NCBI GenBank assembly: GCA_036674765.1
Contig: JARVKI010000083.1
Location: 1-64,000 of the forward strand
DNA: 64,000 nucleotides
Source of the DNA: Seiridium cupressi
Taxonomy: Eukaryota; Ascomycota; Sordariomycetes; Amphisphaeriales; Sporocadaceae
Direction of reading: 5' to 3'
Of the stretch, positions 11,649 to 22,761 are shown piece by piece; position 1 is the first letter of the stretch, and each line of letters starts with the position of its first letter. The notes under the pieces were generated by a model. The model had not been told where the DNA came from. It ran no database searches and was given only the letters and a program-made list of their open reading frames with translations. A program made the translations under genes and the position numbers.

Positions 11649-14600
11649 AGTGTTTCATCTTGTCGGACGCCAGTGCTGTATGGCGCGGTAAGACTCTCGA
11701 GACTTAACAAGTGGGTTCCAGTCCTCCAAGTTGCAACGCTCAAAGAGTCACTTGAACCGGTAAGCCTAGGTCCGCTCTGGGAACGGGCCAGCTCAAGTGC
11801 TACCCCTCTTCCGCCCAGTGTCTCGCCCGTCGACGGAGGTCGAAACGCCTGATGGCAGTGGTTTGCCTCGATTCATGCTGCGATAGCCCGGATCACACCA
11901 AACGAATATTCGAGTTACGATGTCGAGCGCTTCCATGTGACTCAGCAGATTGCCAGTATATGAAGAAACAGTGTCATGATGGTGGTCCAGACTCTGGGGA
12001 AGCAACCACGACGGAGAGGAAAGATGGTGTGCAGCAGGCAGGCTTCAGGCCGTCGTAAAGGAGGGATGGAGGACTAGGGTGCTTGCGCCGAAGCGACTGG
12101 CCAGGAAGGACATCCTCTCGCCATCATTGGCTGCGACTATTCATGGGGGCTCCATCGAACCAACCAGCTGACACATTTGCAGGCACAGACCATCCTGCAA
12201 ATCATCCCCCGTTGACCCCACACCACCCTGGGCCTTATCCTAGTAAGTTGCACTCGCACAAGCCCAGCTGCATCAACCTCGACGGCATGGGTCGTGACCC
12301 TGAAGCTCCATGGGCATGAGCACGAGCATGAACATGAACCTCGAGTGGGACGCAGCGACCAAGGCGATTTGCCCGGCCGATCACACTGGAGTCGCCCTTT
12401 CGGCGAGGCGGCCTCTGTCTCCTATGCTGGATGTGGCTTGCTCGGGCAGACTGCGAAGACCGCGTCCCCAGCCCCCCCTGCTCGTATAAAATCCTGGGCA
12501 GTGGATCCCGCGGGACAGAGACGACACCCAACCATCAGTAGCTTGACAGACGGCAGCCTGCGTCAAGAACTACAAGCCGTAGTATCGCTATCTCGCAATC
12601 GGGCTAACAGCTCGGCACTTAGTGGCATGTCCTTGTCCTCTGACCGCGCAAGGAGTGCACTCCACGATCTGACAACCACTCGGTTTGGAACGCTGGGCTA
12701 GGTTTCCACTTGTTAGCCGTTGCATTTGCATGGTACAACAATGCGGGAAGGCCCCTGGTTACCCGCTCTGCAGGCAGGCAGTCACACTGATCAGCCATGA
12801 GCTTATACTTGCTTTTTGAGCAAACTAATCGTCTGGTTTCGACAGGAAGCTTCACGACTCACGATCCATGACGAAGAATTGTCGGTGAAGTCTTTGGTAT
12901 GCAATGCCTCAGTTTGGTTAACCGGGGCGGGCTCTCCCTAGCTTGGAAGCCGCACCCGCCGCCGGCTCCTGAAGAAGCTGGCCGGTTATCCGAGTCCTGG
13001 GCTCGCGAATGTGGCTCATCTCGAGATCCTCCTAGGCACACTGGGTTACTTTCGGGACATTCAGTGGTGATACAACAGTCGGAAGTCTCTTGATGGCTTG
13101 GACACAGCATCCCCTAAAGTTTCGATGCCTGACTACCATGTTGTTTCATGTTTAAATCCGACCGTGACCCTTCCTCAGAGCCGTGCCGAGTGACTCAACC
13201 CCAGTCCCTTGGTCCCAAATGGAAAATCTCCAGGGCGTATAGCGAGTTGCCTTCTCGCAGCATGTCCCAGGCGCTGCAGCCTGTCAGCCGACTATGCCTC
13301 ACGGACTCATGCATATCGGATCACTCCATCGTGGCCGTTTGCGGGTATTGACATTTGACAAGATCCATGCCGTGGCCTGGCCGGCCATCGTGCAGATGCC
13401 AATCTTGCACCGAATTTCCCCGTCTCGCTCCATGTCCGTTGCTAAATTTGGTTGGGCCTATGTGCATATGGTATCGACGCGCACCTCTCATTGCGCTTCA
13501 ATAAGTCTCACCTGAAGCTGCAAGGATGATCAGACAGTGGATCTAGTTATGAGACGACTCCTCATGCACGGCAGAACCCTCAAGGCCGACTTACTAGCAG
13601 GCGATGATGAGTGTCGCCCTTCTTCAAGCCTTCCACCATAGAGTTGATGGAATACACAAAGCCAGACTACCGGATCACCGTTCTGTCCCCAAGTCAAACG
13701 TTCGGTTGGAGTTCCACCATGACTCTAAGAAATGAGACAGAGCGATGCAGGAAATATGGATGAAGTCACCGGCTATTCTGCCGAGGATCATCTGATTCAG
13801 ATTTATATTGAAGAGTAATCGTATTTCTGCAGCCCTAGGCTTGGTCGGTCTGGGGCGAGGTGACACGGCATGCTGAAGGGTGGTAAGTGGGGGATCTCGC
13901 TTCGGTCATCTGGTCGCGATGTGTGGCAGTTGTGTCGGCTTGCGATGCAAGTCTTGCTTGATCGTTTGCTTTTCCAGCCACCATCTGCGAACCTCTGCAT
14001 CGTGATGTCGACGGCTTGCCAGAATTCTGTCATGGCTGGCGGCGGGTGAGTCTCGATGATTCCGGTTTGCTGCGAATCGCCCTCATGCGGCAGCCACACA
14101 TCTGGGTGCTTAAAAACATGTTTCAGATATATCTTGATCTCAAGCGCGCGCTCGAACAAGGAACCTGCAGGATTGAATATACTCCAACCCTTGTTATTCG
14201 AGTACTATGCAAGGTCTAGAGCCTCAAGGTCGAGAGGGGTGGGACGGGCTAGAGAATAGATCTGGGATGAGCATCATACTATTAATCTTGAATACGCTGG
14301 GATTGGCCGGGCGTGTGTGATTTGAGAAGTCCACATGGCCGACATGCAGCTCTATAGGCGTTTAGACGTACAGCCACTCCCGTCCTAGGGCAGATCCGTG
14401 GAATGGCGGTGTCCTTTATGTTGGGGTCTCAACAATCCCAGGCATGATCATTCTAATGAATGAAGAATACAAATGGACTAGGAAGACTAGGGTCAATTCG
14501 TGTTTGCCGTCTGGGAAGAATGTCGGTGAACTTCTGTGATGGGCGAATACTCGTATATGTAGGTAGTTGGAGGGAAGCCAGAACTAGCTCGCTAGAGTTT

Positions 14601-14936
14601 CGAGCACTAACTAAAGCTGGTGGCGGTCGACCCGGGCGCCTGGGTAAGGTTTCAATCTTTGTTTCCAAGGTTGCGTTACCCATGCACAAGCGCAGTGACC
14701 AGCAGCCCGCATCTGACTTCCACCAGATCGCGGGGCGGCAGCTAAAGCATTACGCTAGGGCGCTGATAACGATAAGGTCGCGGCCGCTGCGGGGACTTTG
14801 TCGCTTAGCGTGCCGGGCCGTTTTTTTTTACATCACCAATCGCGAAAGCACTAAGCAGCCGGCAGATTTATGTGATGAACGTCTGAGCCTGGAGAACAAC
14901 ACAAAACACCAAGACACAAGAGTCGCCATTATCGAG

Positions 14937-17900
14937 ATGACGAGCTTGAAACGGCCCTCGGGTAGCGACAAAGGCCACCTAAACCTCTCGAGCAAGGTCT
15001 ATGTGAGATCAACCAAGAGTGGCAAGGTTCAGAAGATTGTTCGCGAGGTCTACCTCAGACAAGATATCCCTTGCTCATCGCAGACATGCTCCAAGTGTCG
15101 AGCCCCAGCCAATGCAGCTGGCCAAGGTCAGTCTCCGTCCTCTTTCTGTATGTGTATAGTGGTCTGACACTTCCTTAGTGAGCCCACCTGTGCTGTCAGA
15201 CAAGCCGGCAGGAACGAAAGCTTTCCCCCAGGGCCATTACTTGGTCCCTGATACGAACGCTTTATTGAACGCCATGGATTTATTTGAGCAGAGCTCTGCA
15301 TTCTATGATGTCATTGTTCTGCAGACTGTGCTAGAAGAGCTCCGAAACAGGTCACTACCGCTCTACAACCGGCTAATAAGCCTGACCAAAAGTGAGGACA
15401 AACGCTTCTACGTCTTCTTCAATGAATTCAGGTTGGAGACCTACGTAGCCCGGGAGCAGGATGAGAGCATCAACGACAGGAATGACCGGGCTGTTCGGAA
15501 AGCTGTAGAGTGGTACAATGCCCATCTGGCTCAAACCAAAAGCAAACGGGTACCAACCGTAGTCATGCTCACGGACGACAGAGGGAACATTGAAAAGGCA
15601 AAGAAAGAAAAGGTACCCGCGACCACACTGCGTGACTATGTTGGCGGACTGGAGGATGCGGAACGCCTGCTGGACATGATTGCAGAGTCCCAGGAAAGAG
15701 GCATCTCGCGGGATAAGAAAGCCGCCGACTTCCTCTACTCCGAATACTTCAGCATGTCGAAGATGATGACCGGCGTCAAGAATGGCATGCTGCATCAGGG
15801 GATCTTCAACGTTTCGCCTTATAATTATCTGGAGGGATCAATCAAGGTCCCGGCTTTTCCGAAGGCACTCCTAGTCCTTGGCAGAGACAACATCAACCGG
15901 GCTGTTGATGGGGACGTCGTGGTCGTGGAAGTCTTGCCCAAGGATCAATGGAAAGAGCCGTCGACCAAGATCATCGAGGAAGAAGCCATTACAAAGAACG
16001 AGAACGCAGATGGCGACGAGGGAGGAGATCTAGTGACTGAAAGAGAAAGAAAGGCGCTTCAGGAAGAAGTCAAGAAGACTCACTTGGCAAGTACTGAAGG
16101 GCGCGCACAGCCAACTGCGAAGGTCGTTGGCATCATCAAACGGAACTGGAGGCAATATGTCGGCCACATCGACCAGACCTCGGTCAGTTCATCTGCAAAA
16201 CAAGGTCGAAGGCAGGACACGGTCTTCTTGATACCCATGGACAAGAAGATCCCGAAGATCAAGATACGCACTAGACAGGTTGGCGAGCTGTTGGGGAAAC
16301 GGATCTTGGTTACGATCGACTCTTGGGATCGTGAATCTCGACATCCTATAGGTCACTTTGTCCGCTCGCTGGGTGAGCTGGAGACGAAAGCTGCCGAGAC
16401 TGAAGCATTATTGCTTGAGTACGACGTACAGTTTCGCCCCTTTCCTAAGACAGTTCTGGACTGCCTTCCCAAGGAGGGCCACGACTGGCGAGTGCCGACA
16501 AGCCTCGATGATCCCGGCTGGAAAGGTCGCGAGGATCTTCGAGGATTACTCATCTGCAGCATCGATCCTGTTGGCTGTCAAGACATAGACGACGCTCTGC
16601 ATGCGCGGGCTCTCCCGAACGGCAATTTCGAGGTGGGTGTTCACATCGCAGATGTGTCACATTTCGTCAAGCCTAGCAATGCCATGGACCACGAAGCAAG
16701 CATTCGTGGCACGACAGTCTACCTAGTAGATAAGCGTATCGATATGTTGCCCATGTTACTCGGAACCGACCTGTGTTCCTTGAAACCCTACGTCGAGCGT
16801 TTTGCATTTTCTGTGCTCTGGGAACTCAACCAGTCGGCAGACATCGTAAACGTGCGATTTACGAAGTCGGTTATCAAGTCTCGAGAGGCATTCAGCTACG
16901 AACAAGCACAATTACGGATAGACGATGCTTCGCAGAAAGATGACTTGACCAACGGAATGCGCACCTTACTCATGCTCTCGAAGAAATTGAAGCAGAAGCG
17001 AATGGATGCCGGTGCCCTTAGCTTGTCATCTCCTGAGGTGAAAGTCCAGATGGAGTCCGAGACGTCGGATCCCATCGATGTCAAGACAAAGGAACTCCTC
17101 GATACCAACTCCCTAGTCGAAGAGTTCATGTTGCTCGCCAATATCAGTGTAGCAGGCAAGATCTACGAGGCATTCCCCCAGACCGCCATCCTCCGTCGCC
17201 ATGCTTCACCCCCCAAGACCAACTTCGACGAGCTAGCCAATCAGCTCAAAGTCAAACGTAATCTTGAGTTGCGTGTCGACTCTTCCCGCGCTCTTGCAGA
17301 CTCTCTAGATGGATGCACTGACTCCAAGGAACCCTTCTTCAATAATCTTATTCGTATCATGGCCACCCGTTGTATGATGAGTGCCGAATACTTCTGTTCA
17401 GGAACTCAGGCATATCCAGAATTCCGCCACTACGGTCTAGCCTCGGAAATCTACACACATTTCACTTCACCTATTCGTCGATATGCCGATCTGGTCGCCC
17501 ACCGACAACTTGCTGCCGCCATCGATTATGAGCCTATGCATCCTGCCGTCCGCTCGCGTGGCAGGCTCGAGGCCGTGTGTAAAAACATCAATGTGCGCCA
17601 CCGCAATGCGCAGCTCGCCGGCCGTGCCTCTATCGCCTACTACGTCGGTCAGGCGCTGAAGGGCAGAGTAGCCGAGGAGGAGGGTTTCGTGATGAAAATC
17701 TTCAGTAATGGATTCGTGGTTCTCGTGCCCAAGTTCGGCATCGAAAGCTTGATCAGACTGAGGGATCTAGCGGAGCCCGAGCCCGAGAGCGTGTATGATG
17801 CAGAGAACTATACGCTGAAGCTGGGTGGCAGCCGCGAGCTGACGATCGATCTCTTCCAAAAGGTCGTGGTGAGGATCAGCGATGCCAAGGACGAGGCGAC

Positions 17901-17943
17901 GGGCAAGAGAGGTGCTAAGATGGAGTTGGTAAGGGCCGTTTGA
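14937..17943 (+). CDS. dis3: Exosome catalytic subunit Dis3/Rrp44, 3'-5' exo- and endoribonuclease
   Basis: Two exons, 14937-15126 and 15179-17943, encode 984 aa. The 52-nt intron has donor GTCAGT, a CTGAC branch site and acceptor TTAG, and the split codon gives Val64. Order of parts: CR3-type cysteines C46, C51, C54; PIN endonuclease domain (about 80-240) with acidic D88 and D196/D197; cold-shock-like OB folds; RNB exonuclease domain with D526, D532, D534 and D535, whose spacing equals that of the yeast catalytic aspartates; and a C-terminal S1 domain (about 875-975). The protein is the active nuclease of the nuclear and cytoplasmic RNA exosome, degrading and trimming RNA 3' to 5'. Length and all key residues are normal, so both activities should be intact. 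It converges with dpb4 downstream. The ATG at 14937 was chosen because it yields the conserved MTSLKR start; the frame stays open upstream but does not look coding. Confidence 0.96.
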
Positions 17944-18639
17944 TGATGTACAGATCACGAAGGGTAGGGGCTATGACGACAACAGTGTATGAATCTGCCA
18001 TGAGATCAGTGCAATAGAAAAGGAGTAATGGTTCGCAACAACTTGGTAGTCATGAATACTGGTTCCGGTGAAATTGGCCACGTCCCCCTTTAGAGGTAAA
18101 TTACTCGACCGCCTTTGATATATATATGGGAAAACACGGCATAGAAACCAAAAAGAACATAAGCGTGATGAACCTAAGCTCTTGAAGATACATATGTCGA
18201 TTTCGCATGGTTTCAGCGAGACAGCTTATCATATGCATGGTATTCCTGATCTGTCTGTAGTATGACCATAAGGGTATATTGGCTTGGTATCTCTTGATAC
18301 CACCCCAATGGTCTGTTTGACCGGTGACCTTGAGTCCCTGATTCCGAGAGAGCGACTCTACTTCTGGTATCAACACCACTATCCTCTATAACTCTGTAGC
18401 TATTCATGAGTCTCAAGTTTCGGCGCATCCTTCTCCAATGCGTCCAAAACATACAGCCAAGACACAAACTAAAGCGTTAAGGGGGTCGTGCTCAAGCACC
18501 CTTTCTCTCAGGCGTGTCGCCTTAGTATTCTTCTGCTCGTGCGTTCGCTTGCTTGCTTGTGGTACGACTTCCCGTCGAGAAGACGCCCAGAAACGCATCA
18601 GTTGCATCGCGATGACGGCGTCATCCATCGCTCCTCGTC
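17944..18639. other. Convergent intergenic region
   Basis: About 700 bp between the stop codons of dis3 (+) and dpb4 (-). It must contain both 3' untranslated regions. I see no further gene; the frames present are short and have no family features. Confidence 0.6.
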
Positions 18640-19832
18640 CTATGAGTCGCTATCCTCGCCATTGTCCAGCGCCTCGTCCTCTCCGTCCTGCTCCTCGCGC
18701 TCCTCGAGGGCATCGTGCATCTCGTCGCCATCATCTCCGCCGTCCTCGTCCTCTTCCTCTTCTTCCTCCTCCGCGTCGTCGTCCGGCTCATCCTCGTCCT
18801 CGTCAATGGGCTCATCGGGCTCGGACTCGGCATCCTGGTACTCCTGCGTCGTGTCGGCATCTCCGCTCGTCATGGCGCTGTCGTCCGGATTGCCGTTGGC
18901 TGGATTCGTCGACGACATGCGCTGCTTCTTGATGGATCGCGAGGTGTCGATCCCGGCCGCGGCCGCTGGGTCCTCGATGAAGGTCGTGCCTGGAGGGCCA
19001 GTGGCTTCTGGGACACGGGGTTCGCGGAGGAGGCCTGGGGTGTCGACGTAGGGCACACCCTTTTTAGCGGCGGCGACTTTGCGTCGGTAAGTGTTGCGTT
19101 TTGAGGATTGCACTTCGTTGAATTCTATGCAACGGTATTGTACGTCAGTATGTGTCTTTGCTTCTTTGCTAAATTATACGCATGTGCATATGGATCCTTG
19201 CACGTACTCTTGAATTCCTGTTGTACCAAGTCCTTGAACTCAGGGTACTCTATGTCATCGAGGGCTTCGAAGACATCGGGCGGCATGATCGTCTTCTTGT
19301 TTGAGTTCATTGTCCTCTCGTTGGCGCTGTTCGAGTCGGAGATGTTAGCCTGCTAGTCGTTTCTCCTCTGCCGTATGTTTTCTAGGATTACGCACGCGTT
19401 CGCCAGGTGATTTATGAACACCGTCGCCGCCTTCGTCATAGCTAGTATAGCATTGGCTTGGATCTGAGTATTTGGCGGCAAGACTCCTTTTGCCAGCCGC
19501 GTAATAATCGACTTTGGTAGATTGAGGTCCTGTGGTGCTTGCTGCCGTTAGCTACTCCCTCAAGACTGCTTCCGCAAAGGGGCGTGATATCGACGCACCT
19601 CGATCGCAACAGCATCCCGGTCCTTCCTATCGCTAGGTGCCGCCGACTCGCTGGTTCGCTCCATGTCCATTTCTGAGGCATCGGCTGCCACTGGTGTAGA
19701 TTCTAGGGGAGCTGTTGTGTCTGCGGGTGCCGGAGTGGGAAAAGGCTCTGGGGCCACAGCCTCGCCCTCCGTGAGCGCGGTCTTGGCCATTGAGACGTCG
19801 CTGCGTCGCGCCGTATCGCTTTTGCGCGGCAT
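18640..19832 (-). CDS. dpb4: DNA polymerase epsilon histone-fold subunit Dpb4 (POLE3-like)
   Basis: Four exons: 19832-19599, 19529-19396, 19326-19208 and 19124-18640, giving 323 aa. The introns are 69, 69 and 83 nt, and all junctions keep frame. Residues 79-165 form a histone fold of the CBFD/NF-YB type: LNLPKSIITRLAKGVLP, then ILAMTKAATVFINHLA, then KKTIMPPDVFEALDDIE, then SSKRNTYRRK. A short basic stretch follows, and the tail (about 250-323) is almost entirely Asp and Glu. Dpb4 pairs with Dpb3 in polymerase epsilon and, in yeast, with Dls1 in the ISW2/CHRAC remodeller, and binds DNA or histones at the fork. The Pro/Glu-rich leader (1-78) is not part of the fold. The ATG at 19832 is the first in frame; upstream sequence has only non-ATG starts. 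The third intron donor is GTACGT and the second GTGCGT. Confidence 0.93.
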
Positions 19833-20289
19833 ATCGGGCAGGGTTACAAATTCAGTCGCGAGGATTGCTGTAGGTGTAGGGGGAAGGGACACCAAATTGA
19901 GGAATAGTGGTTATAGCCCGCCAATCGCAACCTGGACAAGGGACGAGGCTGGCCTGTAGGTAGACCAAAATGGTGATAAACTCCGCGGCAATGGTCAATG
20001 ATAACCTGTCAATGTATGGTATGTATGTGCCAAATTGATGGGCAACGCCGCGTTAGAACGCGCCAGGGCGATGTCGCGCCCCCGCTAAAACCTGGCCAGC
20101 CTCTAATCGCCTTCGCACTTACCTATTCGAGCCCGAGTATGCAGAGAACGTGTATATTCATGTAACGGCGCGCTGAACTGCTTAAGGGTTAACACCACGG
20201 CACTAAACTCACGATCAGCTGCATGCCATAAAAGGGGAGCCGCTCTTTGACATATCGACATGATTTCTGTTTCTCAGATTTGTCAATAC

Positions 20290-20376
20290 CTCCCAGTAGC
20301 TCAATTAGTTCAAAGCGTTCGGCTGTAATCATGGAGACTACCGAAAGGGTTACCCGTTCGACTTAGGTTTGGGAGA
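20290..20376 (+). pseudogene. Decayed tRNA-Tyr(GTA)
   Basis: Aligns over its whole length with the intact tRNA-Tyr at 22676-22761. The anticodon stem (TTCGG/CCGAA) and GTA anticodon are kept, and the anticodon loop carries an insert of the same 11-nt length but different sequence. The D-loop has lost the invariant GG (AG instead), the D stem has a C-A mismatch, the T stem has a C-A mismatch and a G-T wobble, and the variable loop gained one base. Six of nine clear exon substitutions relative to the intact gene are C to T or G to A. An oligo-T stretch follows. Loss of G18-G19 makes a working tRNA unlikely. Confidence 0.8.
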
Positions 20377-22664
20377 GCTTTTCAAATCATTTTTATACTC
20401 GATCATATCCTCCCATAAAGTGTGGCCATGTAGCTCTCTTCCCTCGATCCAGAAAACTGGCCGACCCCTGGCAATTTTAATTCTTACGAGGGCCCTTTTA
20501 AACAGACATTAACCATCTATCAGTCACTTGAATAGGTTCGGTAAACCATTGGCAACAATTAGAAAGGGGCTCTTAATTACTAATTATTTCCGGTCTGGTT
20601 TAACACATGAAGATTTTATATTGATAGTATTCTAAGGGTAGCGAGTAAAAGTCATCTTAATATATCTAAGTACTGCCGATTTTATAATGTAGACCACCTT
20701 TAAACCATCGTTTTATAGGAACGAAGCTCGTATGAAGAAGACGTATTATCCGAGATTTTACTTATGGATTATCTTGGTCTCAACTGATAATACTGCAACA
20801 AAAAGACCTGCGTTAAAAAAGCCTGCGTAAAAATGTCTTATAAGGAACCGGGTCCGGAAACGAATAGTGATTATCGGCCTGTGCAATACTGTATTGGGTC
20901 CCTGCCGCTGCCTTCCGATCTCAAATTCTTTTCCTGAGCACGGGATACTTTTAAAGAGTGCTGGTCATTGAACTCAGGTAGATTGAATTCATGGTAGCTC
21001 CCCTTGGTGGCATCTGGAGATTCGATCTCGACCTTCGGTGTGGTTAACCGATATGCCTTGTAAAACACATCTATCAGCCAGCCTCTGGCTTATTTGTTGG
21101 CAGGTCCACTGCATATGTACTAACTTATCAGATTGTCATGGGACGGATTCCCTTTTATGGTTTGATGGGCATAGCTTCAACCTGGCTGCCATTATTTGAG
21201 CGTGTTCTGACGTACAATCAACGTTGCGTAAGCCAGGTCTAATTGGACAGGTATGCGCTACGCGAGGGACGAGAATGAAGAGGATAGAAATTAATAATTA
21301 TATAAGTATATCTCTTGTTTTTCCAACAATATACTAGGATTCACGCAACAGGAGACAGTTAGGGTGCTCTTTAAACGTTAATTTACCGCCTAGATAGTAG
21401 GACAAACAATTGAAGTAAAATTTGCGAAGCTAAGAGGGGGCAATGCCAACAGATTCAGATAAGTCAACGTTTAGAAATGGTATCATCTTATCTTGTTTCC
21501 ACAGGGTTTCGTTGCCAGATATGCGACAGACGAGCCGCGCGCCTTTAAAGAGGGTGAGGGTAAGAAAGACCATGATGGCATTAATCAGTAAGATTCACTC
21601 GATTGCGTTCTCAGTATCGGTATCCCTAAACCTTTCGATGAACATCGACAGACGACGATGCAGATGATGGGCTTGCGCTTAATGTCGAGGACGAGAACGC
21701 TCGGAGTAACAGTCACGATACGTTTCCAAGGAAATGAAGCCTCCAACTACTAGCCTGAATATATAGAGACGTCTTCTCAGTACCTAGAATTTGGAGTTAC
21801 CTCTTGGGCTTGAGGATGCTAATCGAATCCCAAGATTGGGAGGCAAAGTGACTGTTCACCTTCCTAGAACGGAAGCCAGACTACAAGTCAAGGACAAAAC
21901 AGTAGTAAAACATCTAAACAATTGTCTCTTACTATGACAGATTGTTAGCACCCCGTGCTTCCTTCCTTCAAGTCAATCACGAGTTGCACCTTCTTAAAGA
22001 GACATAAGTGTCGAGAGTTCTTTGGAGTCGAAATCGTCAGGAACCTGATTACTCCCTATTCCAAAGAGACCAATACAAAACTATGCGAAGGGGGGATCTC
22101 CCCATGTAAAGCATCGATCCTAGGCGGTGTAGTTTTTTGTGGTCCGCAGCTCAGAGTGTTTCCGTAAGCCAATCTCAAACCTAGGTATGTTTCTTGAATG
22201 CGAATTGGTCGACCCTAGTTCTCCGTATGTCAATCAATGCGGTACTAATCTGCTTGATAGAGGTCCTGCGGAGCATCTTGTCGTCAACATCGAGTACACA
22301 TCTACAGTAAATCAGGGATGCAAGAAGCTGAGTGCATCTCGGGGTTATCTTCATACTCCAAAACTCATTTCTTTGGTGGATTTCTTAGATAGTCTGAGCG
22401 ACGATATGACGGAATAGTAGCCGGGTCGAGCTAGGAATTTTCCCCTGAAAGTGGAAGATTACATGTTTATACATTGTATAATAAAATTTATAATAATAAA
22501 TTTTTGTCCAACTCTATCTTGCTACAAGTCCGTGCCGGTTGCGTATAATTTTAAGAGCTGCTTTGCCAGGGCTTGGCATCGGCTGCCTTTGCTCCAACTG
22601 GCTTCTCAGTCCACCACTCCCACAATTTTGCACCAACGACTGAACAAAGTCAAAAACAAAATTC

Positions 22665-22670
22665 AAAAAA
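22665..22670 (-). terminator. RNA polymerase III terminator of tRNA-Tyr
   Basis: Six T residues on the minus strand, starting five bases past the tRNA 3' end, the usual Pol III stop signal. Confidence 0.85.
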
Positions 22671-22675
22671 GAAGA

Positions 22676-22761
22676 TCTCCCGAACCTGAGTCGAACAGGT
22701 GACCTTTCGGTGGCTATTACAATTACAGCCGAACGCTCTAAACCAACTGAGCTATCGGGAG
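22676..22761 (-). tRNA. tRNA-Tyr (anticodon GTA) with 11-nt intron
   Basis: Eighty-six nt: acceptor stem CTCCCGA/TCGGGAG, T8-A9, D arm with GG, anticodon stem TTCGG/CCGAA, loop CTGTAA-intron-A, T arm ACCTG-TTCGACT-CAGGT and discriminator A73. The 11-nt insert lies directly after position 37, the universal place for nuclear tRNA introns, so it should be removed by the tRNA splicing endonuclease. The internal A and B boxes are both present. Removal of the insert leaves a normal 75-nt molecule. All stems pair fully, in contrast to the decayed relative 2.3 kb away on the other strand. Confidence 0.96.

Larger units (their letters stand above)
6378..14936. other. Gene-poor region between rsc7 and dis3
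   Basis: About 8.5 kb with no frame I can support as protein. The longest translations are compositionally random, overlap on both strands, and lack family motifs and paired splice signals. The first 0.5-1 kb is presumably the rsc7 promoter and leader, since the two flanking genes diverge from here. It holds short repeats: the CT tract, GGATGGGAT units near 7457-7481, (CCCAGA)5 at 9031-9060 and GCAA units near 11626-11648. Confidence 0.5.
19833..22675. other. Intergenic, somewhat AT-leaning, with relics
   Basis: No intact gene. It contains a decayed tRNA-Tyr (20290-20376) and a few short coding-like fragments, for example a 65-codon minus-strand frame at 20871-21068 and plus-strand frames at 21955-22167 and 22139-22417. 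None could be assigned to a family or extended with splice sites. The first few hundred bases should hold the dpb4 promoter. Confidence 0.45.

Noticed and set aside
12306..12340. GAGCAT/GAACAT array encoding a His-Glu stretch
   Set aside because: Short, imperfect and inside a frame with no other coding evidence; treated as simple sequence.
4630..13400. Similar strings around 4640 and 13350 (ending GGCCGGC and ATCGT) as a dispersed repeat
   Set aside because: Only short matches with gaps; one copy is coding in rsc7, and no extended alignment is visible.
14460..14936. N-terminal extension of dis3
   Set aside because: The frame is open upstream, but the translation has no Rrp44 similarity and the ATG at 14937 gives the expected start.
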